From contig CAAENO010000057.1 of assembly GCA_900757385.1 (NCBI GenBank), positions 1 through 8,286 on the forward strand: a stretch of DNA of 8,286 bases. Reading direction: 5' to 3'. The number at the start of each line of letters is the position of its first letter. The stretch's first letter is position 1. The position numbers and the translations under genes were made by a program. The notes beneath the pieces were generated by a model. It was not told the DNA's origin, made no database searches, and worked only from the letters and a program-made list of their open reading frames with translations. Below are positions 1 through 5,558 of the stretch, in pieces. The DNA comes from an uncultured Collinsella sp. (lineage in GTDB: Bacteria; Actinomycetota; Coriobacteriia; Coriobacteriales; Coriobacteriaceae).

Positions 1-30
1 CATGCCTTAAAATCTGCCAGTCGTCTCTAA
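1..30 (+). CDS. Possible C-terminal end of an upstream gene
   Basis: Frame 1 reads ten codons (HALKSASRL, then TAA at 28-30), and a strong plus-strand terminator begins six bases later. A stop codon placed just before a terminator is what the end of a coding region usually looks like, so this could be the tail of a gene lying mostly outside the window. Nothing in nine residues identifies a family. Frame 3 is also open across this stretch, so the assignment rests only on the position of the stop relative to the hairpin. Confidence 0.22.
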   Translation, partial: HALKSASRL

Positions 31-35
31 ACGCC

Positions 36-72
36 AAGGGCGGCGGATCCAATTGGGTCCGCCGCCCTTTTT
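36..72 (+). terminator. Strong intrinsic terminator of the upstream unit
   Basis: A GC-rich stem GGGCGGCGGA (38-47) pairs with TCCGCCGCCC (58-67). It can be extended inward through C49-G56 and C50-G55 to an AATT loop and outward through AA/TT. Five T residues (68-72) follow on the plus strand, giving a textbook rho-independent terminator for transcription arriving from the left. No comparable T-run lies on the minus-strand side, so it is directional. Confidence 0.9.
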
Positions 73-122
73 CGTGCGACAATCGATGTAATTGAACAGA
101 TGCGATGCAAGGAGCTATGCAG

Positions 123-317
123 ATGAAAGACGAGATCAAGACAAGCGCGCCGGCGACCGATGCCGCACCCGCCGCACCCAAGCCTGTGCCTAAGCCGGCA
201 CCCAAGCCGCGCGACCCCTACATCCGTGCCGAGAACGAGGACGACGACGGCTACGATCCCTACAGCGATCGCCGCCCCGAGCGCGAGCCGCTGTTCGAAG
301 CCGACCCCTGGCGTTAA
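123..317 (+). CDS. Small Pro/Lys-rich acidic protein of unknown function (64 aa)
   Basis: I do not recognise a family. The chosen ATG at 123 has AAGGAG at 109-114, an 8-nt spacing; the in-frame ATGs at 105 and 117 lie upstream of or too close to that site. The protein has a Lys/Ala/Thr-rich start, a PKPVPKPAPKP stretch at residues 19-29 (PKP three times), then an acidic segment (residues 37-45) and a charged tail. DPY occurs at 31-33 and 45-47 and DPW at 61-63 near the C-terminus. There is no signal peptide, membrane segment or cysteine. The composition suggests an extended, disordered protein. It sits alone between two terminators, and I see no convincing promoter in the 36 bases after the first terminator (only TGTAAT at 87-92 as a possible -10), so it may rely on read-through. 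The clear ribosome binding site and non-random composition support a real gene. Confidence 0.65.
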   Translation: MKDEIKTSAPATDAAPAAPKPVPKPAPKPRDPYIRAENEDDDGYDPYSDRRPEREPLFEADPWR

Positions 318-319
318 GT

Positions 320-344
320 AGCTCATTTGGGACGGGGCTTTTTT
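320..344 (+). terminator. Probable weak terminator after the small gene
   Basis: Directly after the stop codon at 315-317, AGCTC (320-324) can pair with GGGCT (335-339, one G-T wobble) ahead of a run of six T residues (339-344). A second pairing, AAGTAGC (316-322) with GCTACTT (346-352), encloses it. The stem is short, so termination may be partial. The position right behind the stop and the T-run are the main support. Confidence 0.45.
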
Positions 345-428
345 GGCTACTTTGTTTTCGGCTAGAGGCGTTCATGCCTGCTCCCCTCGGCCGCTCGATA
401 TCCTCCGGGAGGGGCCACTAATAGAAAA

Positions 429-493
429 CTTGCTTACCCTTTAATCAAGATACGCATAATCTTGCTCTCCTGCTAATCAAGAATCGTTATAAT
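429..493 (+). repeat. Two tandem imperfect 32/33-bp promoter-like units
   Basis: Unit 1 (429-460) and unit 2 (461-493) align over almost their whole length. Both start CTTGCT, share AATCAAGA in the middle (443-450 and 475-482), have CG near the end, and finish in a -10-like hexamer (CATAAT 455-460; TATAAT 488-493). The second unit has one extra base. CAAGA/TCTTG boxes recur in alternating orientation at 446, 460, 478, 493 and 511, so same-direction boxes are 32-33 bp apart, about three helical turns. Such phasing suggests a protein binding in an array on one face of the DNA. No binding protein can be named. Confidence 0.7.
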
Positions 494-517
494 CTTGATT
501 AGCAGGAGAGCAAGATT
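458..517. repeat. Perfect 25-bp inverted repeat with a 10-base centre
   Basis: Bases 458-482 are the exact reverse complement of 493-517, separated by ten bases that contain most of the TATAAT hexamer. The right arm ends one base before the GGAG ribosome binding site (518-521) of the downstream ATPase gene. It can act in two ways: as a DNA operator, since it carries CAAGA boxes on both strands, or, in any transcript starting upstream of about 458, as an RNA hairpin next to the ribosome binding site. A transcript initiated from the 488-493 hexamer would begin inside the right arm and could not fold this way. There is no T-run, so it is not a typical terminator. Confidence 0.85.
462..493 (+). 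promoter_or_regulatory. Candidate promoter of the ATPase gene
   Basis: A consensus -10 hexamer TATAAT lies at 488-493. The best -35-like sequence is TTGCTC (462-467), but that spacer would be 20 bases, longer than the optimal 17; the hexamer at optimal spacing (465-470, CTCTCC) is poor. The same layout recurs upstream as TTGCTT (430-435), 19 bases, CATAAT (455-460). A poor -35 with a perfect -10 inside an inverted repeat fits a promoter needing an activator or occluded by a repressor. The predicted start, near 500, would leave a leader of about 25 bases. Confidence 0.55.
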
Positions 518-525
518 GGAGAATT

Positions 526-1878
526 ATGGCATTCAACGACTTGGTGGCTCAAAAAATAAAGGACTTTGAGCAACAGGGGATTCCGCAGGTCTTTGAGCGC
601 GACCTTGATCTGGGCAACCCGCAGGAGCCAAAGCGCGACAACATCGTATATGTGATTGTGGGCGCCCGTCGTTGTGGAAAGACGTATCGCCTGTATCAGG
701 AGATACGGCGGCTTCAGGGCCAAGGCGTCGAGCTTGACCGGATGCTATATTTCAATTTTGAGGATGAGCGCTTGCGTCCGTATGAGCCATCGCTACTAGC
801 GGACGTGCTCGATACATTCTATGCACTATATCCTGCTGCTCGAGGCGAGGGCGCCTACCTTTTCTTTGACGAGATCCAGGAAATACCCGAATGGGGTGCG
901 TTTCTGCGACGCGTGGTCGATACGGAGAAGGCGACCGTTTACGTGACGGGATCTTCTTCTAAGATGCTGTCCTCAGAACTTAAGAGCGAGTTCAGGGGCC
1001 GTTCTCTTGTGCGAGAGCTTTTTCCGTTGAGTTTTTCGGAATACGTCCGATATAAGACGGGGGGCGTTCCTGAGTCGAACGCGCCCTTCTCCTCGAGCGA
1101 TGCAGCGTTGCTCCGACACCATCTGGTCGGATATCTCGAGCGAGGGGGATTCATCGCGACACTTGAGCAGACGCCCGCAGACGCGATTCAGCTGCTACAG
1201 GAATATGCGTCGCGAACGGTCGCCATGGACGTCGTTGAACGTTACGACGTCAAGAACCCCCGTTTGGCCTCGCTGTTTCTGGCGCGGTGCATGGCATCTT
1301 CGGGACGAGAGCTGTCAGTGAACAAAGTGTACAACGAGTTCAAGAGCAGACAGATATCCGTCAGTCGAAATACGCTCAGCGACTTACTTGAGTATTACGA
1401 GGACGCCTACCTGCTGTTTTCGGTGCCGGAGTTCACGCGTTCGCTTGCAAATAATACGCGGTCTGCGTCTAAGGTCTACGCCGTCGATCCTGCGATGTTC
1501 GGAGCGTTCTCCCCCGCATCGGCATTGGATCATGGTCAGAGGCTCGAGACCGCGGTGTTCAATGCGCTCAGAAGAAGGACCCCCGCCGTGCGGCCCGGTT
1601 CGGTTTGCCGCCTGCTGATTAAAGATAAGAATAAAAGCCATGAGGTGGACTTTGTGGCTGGGGATGCACTGCTCATGCAGGCTTACGGCCTGATTCAGGT
1701 AAGTGTGGATATGACAAGCGAGAAAACGCGCGAGCGCGAAATTGCCGCGCTCGATGCCGCGATGGCCCAGTTTGATCTTGGCGAGTCGGTAATCGTTACC
1801 ATGGATGAGCAGGCCGATATTCCATGCAAACACGGCGTGGTACATGCTGTGCCCGCATGGAAGTGGCTCCTTTCCTAA
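526..1878 (+). CDS. AAA_14/DUF4143-type ATPase
   Basis: This 450-aa cytoplasmic protein has the architecture of the widespread bacterial/archaeal ATPases that join an AAA_14 domain to a C-terminal DUF4143 domain; their cellular role is not settled. Visible motifs are Walker A GARRCGKT (46-53), Walker B YLFFDEIQ (111-118), a sensor-like TGSSS (141-145), RGR at 157-159 and the family signature LFPLSFSEY (165-173). Residues 260-300 fit the winged-helix-like linker. The C-terminal part has HEVDFVAG (372-379) followed by IQVSVD (390-395), which resembles a PD-(D/E)XK nuclease core in which the usual lysine is not obvious. Length is normal for the family. The start has GGAG at 518-521, only four bases from the ATG. 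Codons are visibly more AT-rich than in the neighbours (AAA, ATA, TTT and GAT are common), suggesting acquisition by transfer. It appears monocistronic and ends 44 bases before a convergent gene. The elaborate repeats upstream indicate tight control. Confidence 0.9.
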   Translation: MAFNDLVAQKIKDFEQQGIPQVFERDLDLGNPQEPKRDNIVYVIVGARRCGKTYRLYQEIRRLQGQGVELDRMLYFNFEDERLRPYEPSLLADVLDTFYALYPAARGEGAYLFFDEIQEIPEWGAFLRRVVDTEKATVYVTGSSSKMLSSELKSEFRGRSLVRELFPLSFSEYVRYKTGGVPESNAPFSSSDAALLRHHLVGYLERGGFIATLEQTPADAIQLLQEYASRTVAMDVVERYDVKNPRLASLFLARCMASSGRELSVNKVYNEFKSRQISVSRNTLSDLLEYYEDAYLLFSVPEFTRSLANNTRSASKVYAVDPAMFGAFSPASALDHGQRLETAVFNALRRRTPAVRPGSVCRLLIKDKNKSHEVDFVAGDALLMQAYGLIQVSVDMTSEKTREREIAALDAAMAQFDLGESVIVTMDEQADIPCKHGVVHAVPAWKWLLS

Positions 1879-1895
1879 TCGTCTATGGATTTGCG

Positions 1896-1936
1896 AGGCC
1901 AGGACTCAGGTGTCATGGTCCGCTAGTCCTGGGCCT
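1896..1936. other. Hairpin at the junction of two convergent genes
   Basis: AGGCCAGGACT (1896-1906) pairs with AGTCCTGGGCCT (1925-1936) with one bulged G. The right arm overlaps the last codons and stop of the minus-strand gene (stop 1923-1925). No T-run follows on either strand, so this is not a canonical rho-independent terminator, but the position between converging genes fits a bidirectional transcription block or 3'-end stabiliser. Confidence 0.4.
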
Positions 1937-3404
1937 TGATGCTCGGCAGGAGAATCTGGGCGAGGTAGTCGGTCTCGAGTTTGGTCGCGGCGTCTGCCTT
2001 GCCGTCTTTGCCGACCAGTACGTTCTTGATCTGGCTATAGGTGTAGCGGTTACCGGTCGTGAGCTCGACAAGCTCAATGGCCGTGTCCATGGGGTAGGTT
2101 GACACGGGATTCTGCGTCCGTCCGTTGATGGTCTGGGGCACCACGTACGGATAGACGGGGCCGCTGGCGTAGACGGTATAACCGTTGCCTAGATTGGCCG
2201 CACCCAAAACCGTATCGCCCTCATCGGGCGTAAAGCTCTCGCCCTCGCGCACCGCGACGAGCGTCACAATCGGCGTATCGCTGTCGCCGGCAAGATAGAT
2301 GCATAGCGTGCTGCCATTTTGCCAAGTCTCGACCTTGCCGTACCACTCGACGGGGATATCGAGCTGGTAGAGGTCGGTTGCCTTGTGGCGAGCGTCAGCA
2401 TCGCGGGCTGCCTGTGCCTTTTGCGCGCTCACGGCATTGACGGCGGCGTCGCGCCGCGCGGTTGCCGCCTGCTGGAGCACCTTGGCGGTGGCGGCGGAGC
2501 TCGCGCCTCCCTCCTCGGCATATTTGGCGGCGGCATCGATCTGGTCGTCGGTTACCGTGTCGGCCGAAGGCACCTTGAGCTTAAAGGCGGCCTGGCTGCT
2601 TAGGTCCTGTCCGTCGCTCTTGATCGTGACCTGCGCCTTGGTGGTCGGCACGGTATAGACGGTGCCGTCGGACGCGATGGGGGAGGCAGCGATGGAGAGC
2701 GTGTAGTCACCGGGTAGCAGTTTGATGCCACGGCCGTGCTCGTCAACATAGAGTGTTTCGCTCACGGAGGATCCGTCAGAATCCTGGCCACTCACTTGTA
2801 CGGGAATCTTGGAGCCGGCGGAACAGTCGAGGCCCGCGGCATGCACGCCAATCTGCACCGACATCATCGTGTGGGCATTGGCGGCGACAGCGGCAGCCTG
2901 CTCTTGCTGATATCCGTTCCAGGCAGCATAGCCTGCACCGCCGGCGACGAGCGCGACGGCCACGACACCGGCGACCATCAGATTGCGGCGCTTGGGCGAC
3001 ATCTTGCGATGGCGGACCTCGGCTTCGTGTGCCGAGGGAACGGACGGCAGGGGAATATCGCCCATGGCGATGGTCTCATCCACGGCTGGTGCGGAACCCA
3101 GGCCAGGAAGCTCGCGAGTCAGCGAATCTTCGGCCGGTAAGCTGTCGAGCAAGACGGTTTCCTCGCCCGTGTCGGATTCGGGCTGGTCGTCGGCCTCGCT
3201 ATCGTCCTCTTCGGCTTCGTCAGGAGCGTCTTTGGCGTCGCCGCCTTCGTCCTCAGTGTCTTCGTGCACCTCGTCTTGCGCGTCGACGACCGAATCGCTA
3301 AACGAGAGCTCGTCTAGCGCGATCCGGTCAAGGCTCTCCAGGGCTTCGGCACATGCTTCCGCATCCTGGGCCGCATCCTCGCGGCCATACGTCTCATCGC
3401 TCAT
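1923..3404 (-). CDS. Single-pass membrane protein with acidic cytoplasmic tail, unknown function
   Basis: The gene encodes 493 aa from the ATG at 3404-3402. It is preceded on the minus strand by GGGGGA at a proper distance; an in-frame ATG 51 bases upstream lacks such a site. Residues 1-130 are strongly acidic (Asp/Glu runs) and low in hydrophobics, with no N-terminal signal peptide. A basic patch (RHRKMSPKRR, about 131-140) precedes one membrane helix (about 141-162), which by the positive-inside rule puts the N-terminus in the cytoplasm and the C-terminal 330 residues outside. The outer part has an Ig- or carboxypeptidase-regulatory-like beta segment (PGDYTLSI near 231-238), an Ala-rich helical or coiled-coil stretch (about 287-345) and a C-terminal beta-rich domain (about 346-493). 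There is one cysteine in the first outer segment (C194) and one in the last domain (C368). I do not recognise a named family. The layout suggests a cell-envelope sensor, scaffold or anchor. ETVLL and ETIAM in the tail are discussed under findings. Confidence 0.8.
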   Translation of the reverse strand: MSDETYGREDAAQDAEACAEALESLDRIALDELSFSDSVVDAQDEVHEDTEDEGGDAKDAPDEAEEDDSEADDQPESDTGEETVLLDSLPAEDSLTRELPGLGSAPAVDETIAMGDIPLPSVPSAHEAEVRHRKMSPKRRNLMVAGVVAVALVAGGAGYAAWNGYQQEQAAAVAANAHTMMSVQIGVHAAGLDCSAGSKIPVQVSGQDSDGSSVSETLYVDEHGRGIKLLPGDYTLSIAASPIASDGTVYTVPTTKAQVTIKSDGQDLSSQAAFKLKVPSADTVTDDQIDAAAKYAEEGGASSAATAKVLQQAATARRDAAVNAVSAQKAQAARDADARHKATDLYQLDIPVEWYGKVETWQNGSTLCIYLAGDSDTPIVTLVAVREGESFTPDEGDTVLGAANLGNGYTVYASGPVYPYVVPQTINGRTQNPVSTYPMDTAIELVELTTGNRYTYSQIKNVLVGKDGKADAATKLETDYLAQILLPSIKAQD

Positions 3405-3525
3405 ATATCCCCCAATGCAATATCGGCTCAACACTGTACCCAAAAATGGAGCCATATAAAGCGCATACGAAATATAAGATCCGATTTAACCTGAGCGCAT
3501 CGTTCGGCCGCATCCTCGCGGCAGC

Positions 3526-3565
3526 AAAAGGCCCCCGGAACGCGGACGAATCACATTCCGGGGGC
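3526..3565 (-). terminator. Intrinsic terminator of the regulator/membrane-protein operon
   Basis: Read on the minus strand, GCCCCCGGAA (3565-3556) pairs perfectly with TTCCGGGGGC (3540-3531) over ten base pairs with a 15-base loop, followed by C and four T residues (3529-3526). It lies about 70 bases past the stop of the membrane protein gene and upstream of the next minus-strand gene, so it separates the two transcription units. The rest of the 232-base gap (3405-3636) is AT-rich near 3460-3490 and should hold the promoter of the acidic membrane protein gene. I could not pick a -35/-10 pair there with confidence. Confidence 0.85.
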
Positions 3566-3636
3566 TCTGCAATGCGTTGAGTTGCGCGGAGCCGGCTATG
3601 CTGCTTCACATTCAAGCGGCGTTTGCGCCGGGCATG

Positions 3637-4644
3637 TTACTCGGCGTGCGCGTAATCAACCTTGGCGCGGCGAGCGGTAGCCTTCTCCCAATCGCTGGTG
3701 CCCTCAAAGACGTCCTGCTTGTAGGGATTGCGGCCGAGCTTCTTGGCACGGTAGACGATGTAGATGATCGCGGCGACGTTGGCGACCAGCGCGGCGATCG
3801 AGACCGCGGTAGCGGCGCCGGGGTCGAGCGTAGAGTGGGTCACAAAGATGGACTCCTCCTGGAAGTACGGGAACACCTGGGCAAACATGCACCAAATGGC
3901 CAGCGTAAAGGCGCGGTTCTGGATCCAGCCGCCCTTGTTCCAGATAAAGGCGGCGACGGTGGGCGCCAGCAGCAGCGCAAAGCCGCAGAACCAGGAGTGG
4001 GTGGGCAGGCAGTTGTAGGTGTAGCAGAAGTTCCAGATGTCGTAGGCGATGATGTAGACCCAGGTCATGTCGGGCCACAGCATGTCGGTCTTGTCCTCGG
4101 AGGCGTAGACGCTCCACCAACCGGTCATGCAGAAGATGTTGATGATACCGGCGATGCCGTTGAACACGTTGTTCCAGCCGGCCAGCTGCGTGGCGCCCTC
4201 GGAGGTGACCCAGGTGGACTCGCCCAGGACAAAGAAGTGATAGGCGCTCTCAAAGTCGGACACGACGGCGATCATGATGTTGATGGCGACGATCACAAAC
4301 GGCCACGCGCGGAACCAATGCGCCTTGCCGATCTTTCCCCACTGGTACTTAATGGCAATGAAGCCCCAGCAACCGGCCAGTGCCGCGTATACCTTGGCGT
4401 AGTGGAACCAGCTGTTCTGGTACACATGGGTGGGGTTGGTGAGCGCCCACTCGGCACCCTGCGAAACGCCGATGGCGATGGCGACGCAGTAGATGGTCAT
4501 GGCCAGCGGAGCCACGCCAAAGATGATTGCCGCGCCCAGCTTGGTGCGGCGGCCGACCTCGTTGAGCACGATGAGGCCAATAAAGACCATGGCCCAGCCG
4601 GCCCAGTGGATAAGGGTATCGTTACCCCAAACATCGAACAGCAT
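3637..4644 (-). CDS. Multi-pass membrane protein, DUF5692-like
   Basis: The 335-aa product starts at 4644-4642 behind an excellent ribosome binding site (GAAAGGAG, six bases from the ATG). Hydrophobic stretches at roughly 11-29, 37-60, 82-100, 112-129, 155-175, 193-210, 216-235, 243-262 and 276-298 suggest about nine membrane helices, with a basic, hydrophilic C-terminal tail (299-335) probably in the cytoplasm. It resembles the uncharacterised family DUF5692; that call is from memory of the family's look. Helices are rich in Trp, Tyr and polar residues that are unusual in a membrane: WNNVFNGIAGIINI (157-170), then PDMTW (191-195), AYDIWNFCYTYN (200-211) and LPTHSWFCG (213-221). Asp202, Asn205 and His216 could line a substrate, ion or cofactor site. 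It follows the TetR-type regulator gene by 63 bases and is probably in its operon. It could be a transporter, a sensor or a membrane partner of the divergent oxidoreductase; the sequence does not decide. Confidence 0.8.
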   Translation of the reverse strand: MLFDVWGNDTLIHWAGWAMVFIGLIVLNEVGRRTKLGAAIIFGVAPLAMTIYCVAIAIGVSQGAEWALTNPTHVYQNSWFHYAKVYAALAGCWGFIAIKYQWGKIGKAHWFRAWPFVIVAINIMIAVVSDFESAYHFFVLGESTWVTSEGATQLAGWNNVFNGIAGIINIFCMTGWWSVYASEDKTDMLWPDMTWVYIIAYDIWNFCYTYNCLPTHSWFCGFALLLAPTVAAFIWNKGGWIQNRAFTLAIWCMFAQVFPYFQEESIFVTHSTLDPGAATAVSIAALVANVAAIIYIVYRAKKLGRNPYKQDVFEGTSDWEKATARRAKVDYAHAE

Positions 4645-4662
4645 GCTGCTCTCCTTTCACAC

Positions 4663-4690
4663 GCCCGCGGCCCCTCTTCCGATCGCGGGC
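4663..4690 (-). other. Intercistronic hairpin in the operon
   Basis: In the 63-base gap between the regulator and membrane protein genes, GCCCGCG (4690-4684 on the minus strand) pairs with CGCGGGC (4669-4663) around a 14-base purine-rich loop. The stem ends four bases before the GAAAGGAG ribosome binding site. No T-run follows, so it is more likely an mRNA-processing, stability or translation-tuning element than a terminator. Confidence 0.5.
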
Positions 4691-4707
4691 AGTTTGGCCA
4701 AATGTCG

Positions 4708-5370
4708 TCAGTTCCGGGGCTTGCGCTCCGGATACTTGGCGGTATAGCCCTCGATGTGGAGTGTCGAGGCGATGATTTCCTTGACCGTCTCGTCGGGCAC
4801 ATCGGGGTGCGTGCGGATATACATCAATAACCCCATGATGAGGGTGTAGAACGTCTCGTAGACATGGTCGATGCGTAGCTCATGATGGGCGACAAAATCC
4901 ACCACGGTGGTGTCGCAGATATACTGCGCCACGCGCTGGACCACGTTGTGCAAAAAGCCGCCGTAGAGCGCGCCGCTGCTTGAGGTGAGCGTGCTCGGCA
5001 ACTCGTGGCCGCTCACGACCAGGCGCTTAAAGAGCGGAGCGACGGTGTCGAGTGCGCCTTCGATGTCGCCAACCGTGCGGCTGGCGTTCCACTGCTCGAG
5101 CTCGGCGATAAAGCCGTCGATCGCCTCGTCCATAACGGCGGTGACGGCGGCGTCCATATCGGCAAAGTAGTGGTAGAACAGCGAGCGCGTGCAGCCAGCC
5201 CGCTTGGTCACGGCCGATACCGAAAGATGGGACACACCCAGCTCGGCGCTCACGGCGCGCACAGCGGCGAGGATCTCGCGACGGCGCTCGTCGCCCGTCA
5301 GGCGTTTTGCCGCGCTGTCAGGCGCGGGGACGGCGTCGACCACAGAGATATTTGCTATGCCATCGCTCAT
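4708..5370 (-). CDS. TetR/AcrR-family transcriptional regulator
   Basis: The 220-aa protein has the TetR layout: a DNA-binding N-terminal domain (about 28-85) and a mostly helical ligand-binding and dimerisation domain (about 90-205). The recognition region LSVSAVTKRAGCTRSLFYHY (49-68), followed by FADMDAAV (69-76), matches the family's conserved helix-turn-helix, with the SLFYHYF signature ahead of helix 4. A 25-residue tail precedes the domain, longer than usual. The ligand domain has no clear identity. The start at 5370-5368 has GAAAGGCGG seven bases upstream on the minus strand and no better alternative. Such proteins are usually repressors released by a small ligand, and the double palindrome just upstream (5425-5472) is the likely binding site, which would give autoregulation and control of the divergent oxidoreductase. 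The membrane protein gene downstream is probably co-transcribed. The regulatory target is inference from position; the family call is firm. Confidence 0.93.
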   Translation of the reverse strand: MSDGIANISVVDAVPAPDSAAKRLTGDERRREILAAVRAVSAELGVSHLSVSAVTKRAGCTRSLFYHYFADMDAAVTAVMDEAIDGFIAELEQWNASRTVGDIEGALDTVAPLFKRLVVSGHELPSTLTSSSGALYGGFLHNVVQRVAQYICDTTVVDFVAHHELRIDHVYETFYTLIMGLLMYIRTHPDVPDETVKEIIASTLHIEGYTAKYPERKPRN

Positions 5371-5424
5371 GCGTTTGCCGCCTTTCGTCCGTTTGGGCCC
5401 GACCGTTCGCCTAACAGTCTTGAA

Positions 5425-5472
5425 TATTGTTGACGGTTCGTCAATACTGTTTTTGACACAATGTCAACAATA
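5425..5472. promoter_or_regulatory. Double-palindrome operator between the TetR gene and the oxidoreductase gene
   Basis: Two 15-bp perfect-arm palindromes of the same form lie here: TTGACGGTTCGTCAA (5430-5444) and TTGACACAATGTCAA (5453-5467), centres 23 bp apart. The outer flanks also mirror each other exactly: TATTGTTGAC (5425-5434) against GTCAACAATA (5463-5472). The whole 48-bp block is therefore a near-palindrome made of two palindromes, as expected for two TetR-type dimers. The half-site TTGAC(A/G) equals a -35 hexamer on both strands, so binding would block polymerase in both directions. I could not place well-spaced -10 boxes; on the minus strand TTGACA (5467-5462) has TATTGA 15 bases on. 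The rest of the 188-base gap is GC-rich leader. Confidence 0.85.
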
Positions 5473-5558
5473 GCGGGTGAACGGCATGGGGGCATGTCGA
5501 ACCCGTACAAAGAGGGGCGCCGCGGTCTCGCCGGGCTGTGGCAAGAGAAGGGACAACC

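Noticed and set aside
366..414. Small hairpins AGGC/GCCT (366-379) and CCCCTC/GAGGGG (383-414), considered as a small RNA or riboswitch
   Set aside because: Stems are short, the second loop is long, no T-run or known riboswitch core is visible, and no promoter precedes them. Not enough to call an RNA gene.
429..517. CRISPR array or insertion-sequence end
   Set aside because: There are only two imperfect units without spacers between them, and no transposase, target duplication or cas gene in the window. The promoter-like hexamers make a regulatory reading more likely.
2736..3459. Several overlapping plus-strand frames opposite the acidic membrane protein
   Set aside because: They are Ser/Arg-rich translations produced by reading the acidic coding region backwards (GAC/GAG becoming GTC/CTC and similar). 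The minus-strand frame has a proper start, membrane helix and domain layout.
3577..4830. 417-codon open frame on the plus strand opposite the DUF5692-like gene
   Set aside because: It lies antisense to a gene with a strong ribosome binding site and clear membrane helices. Its translation is Gly/Asp/Val-rich low-complexity sequence of the kind high-GC antisense frames give, with no motif.
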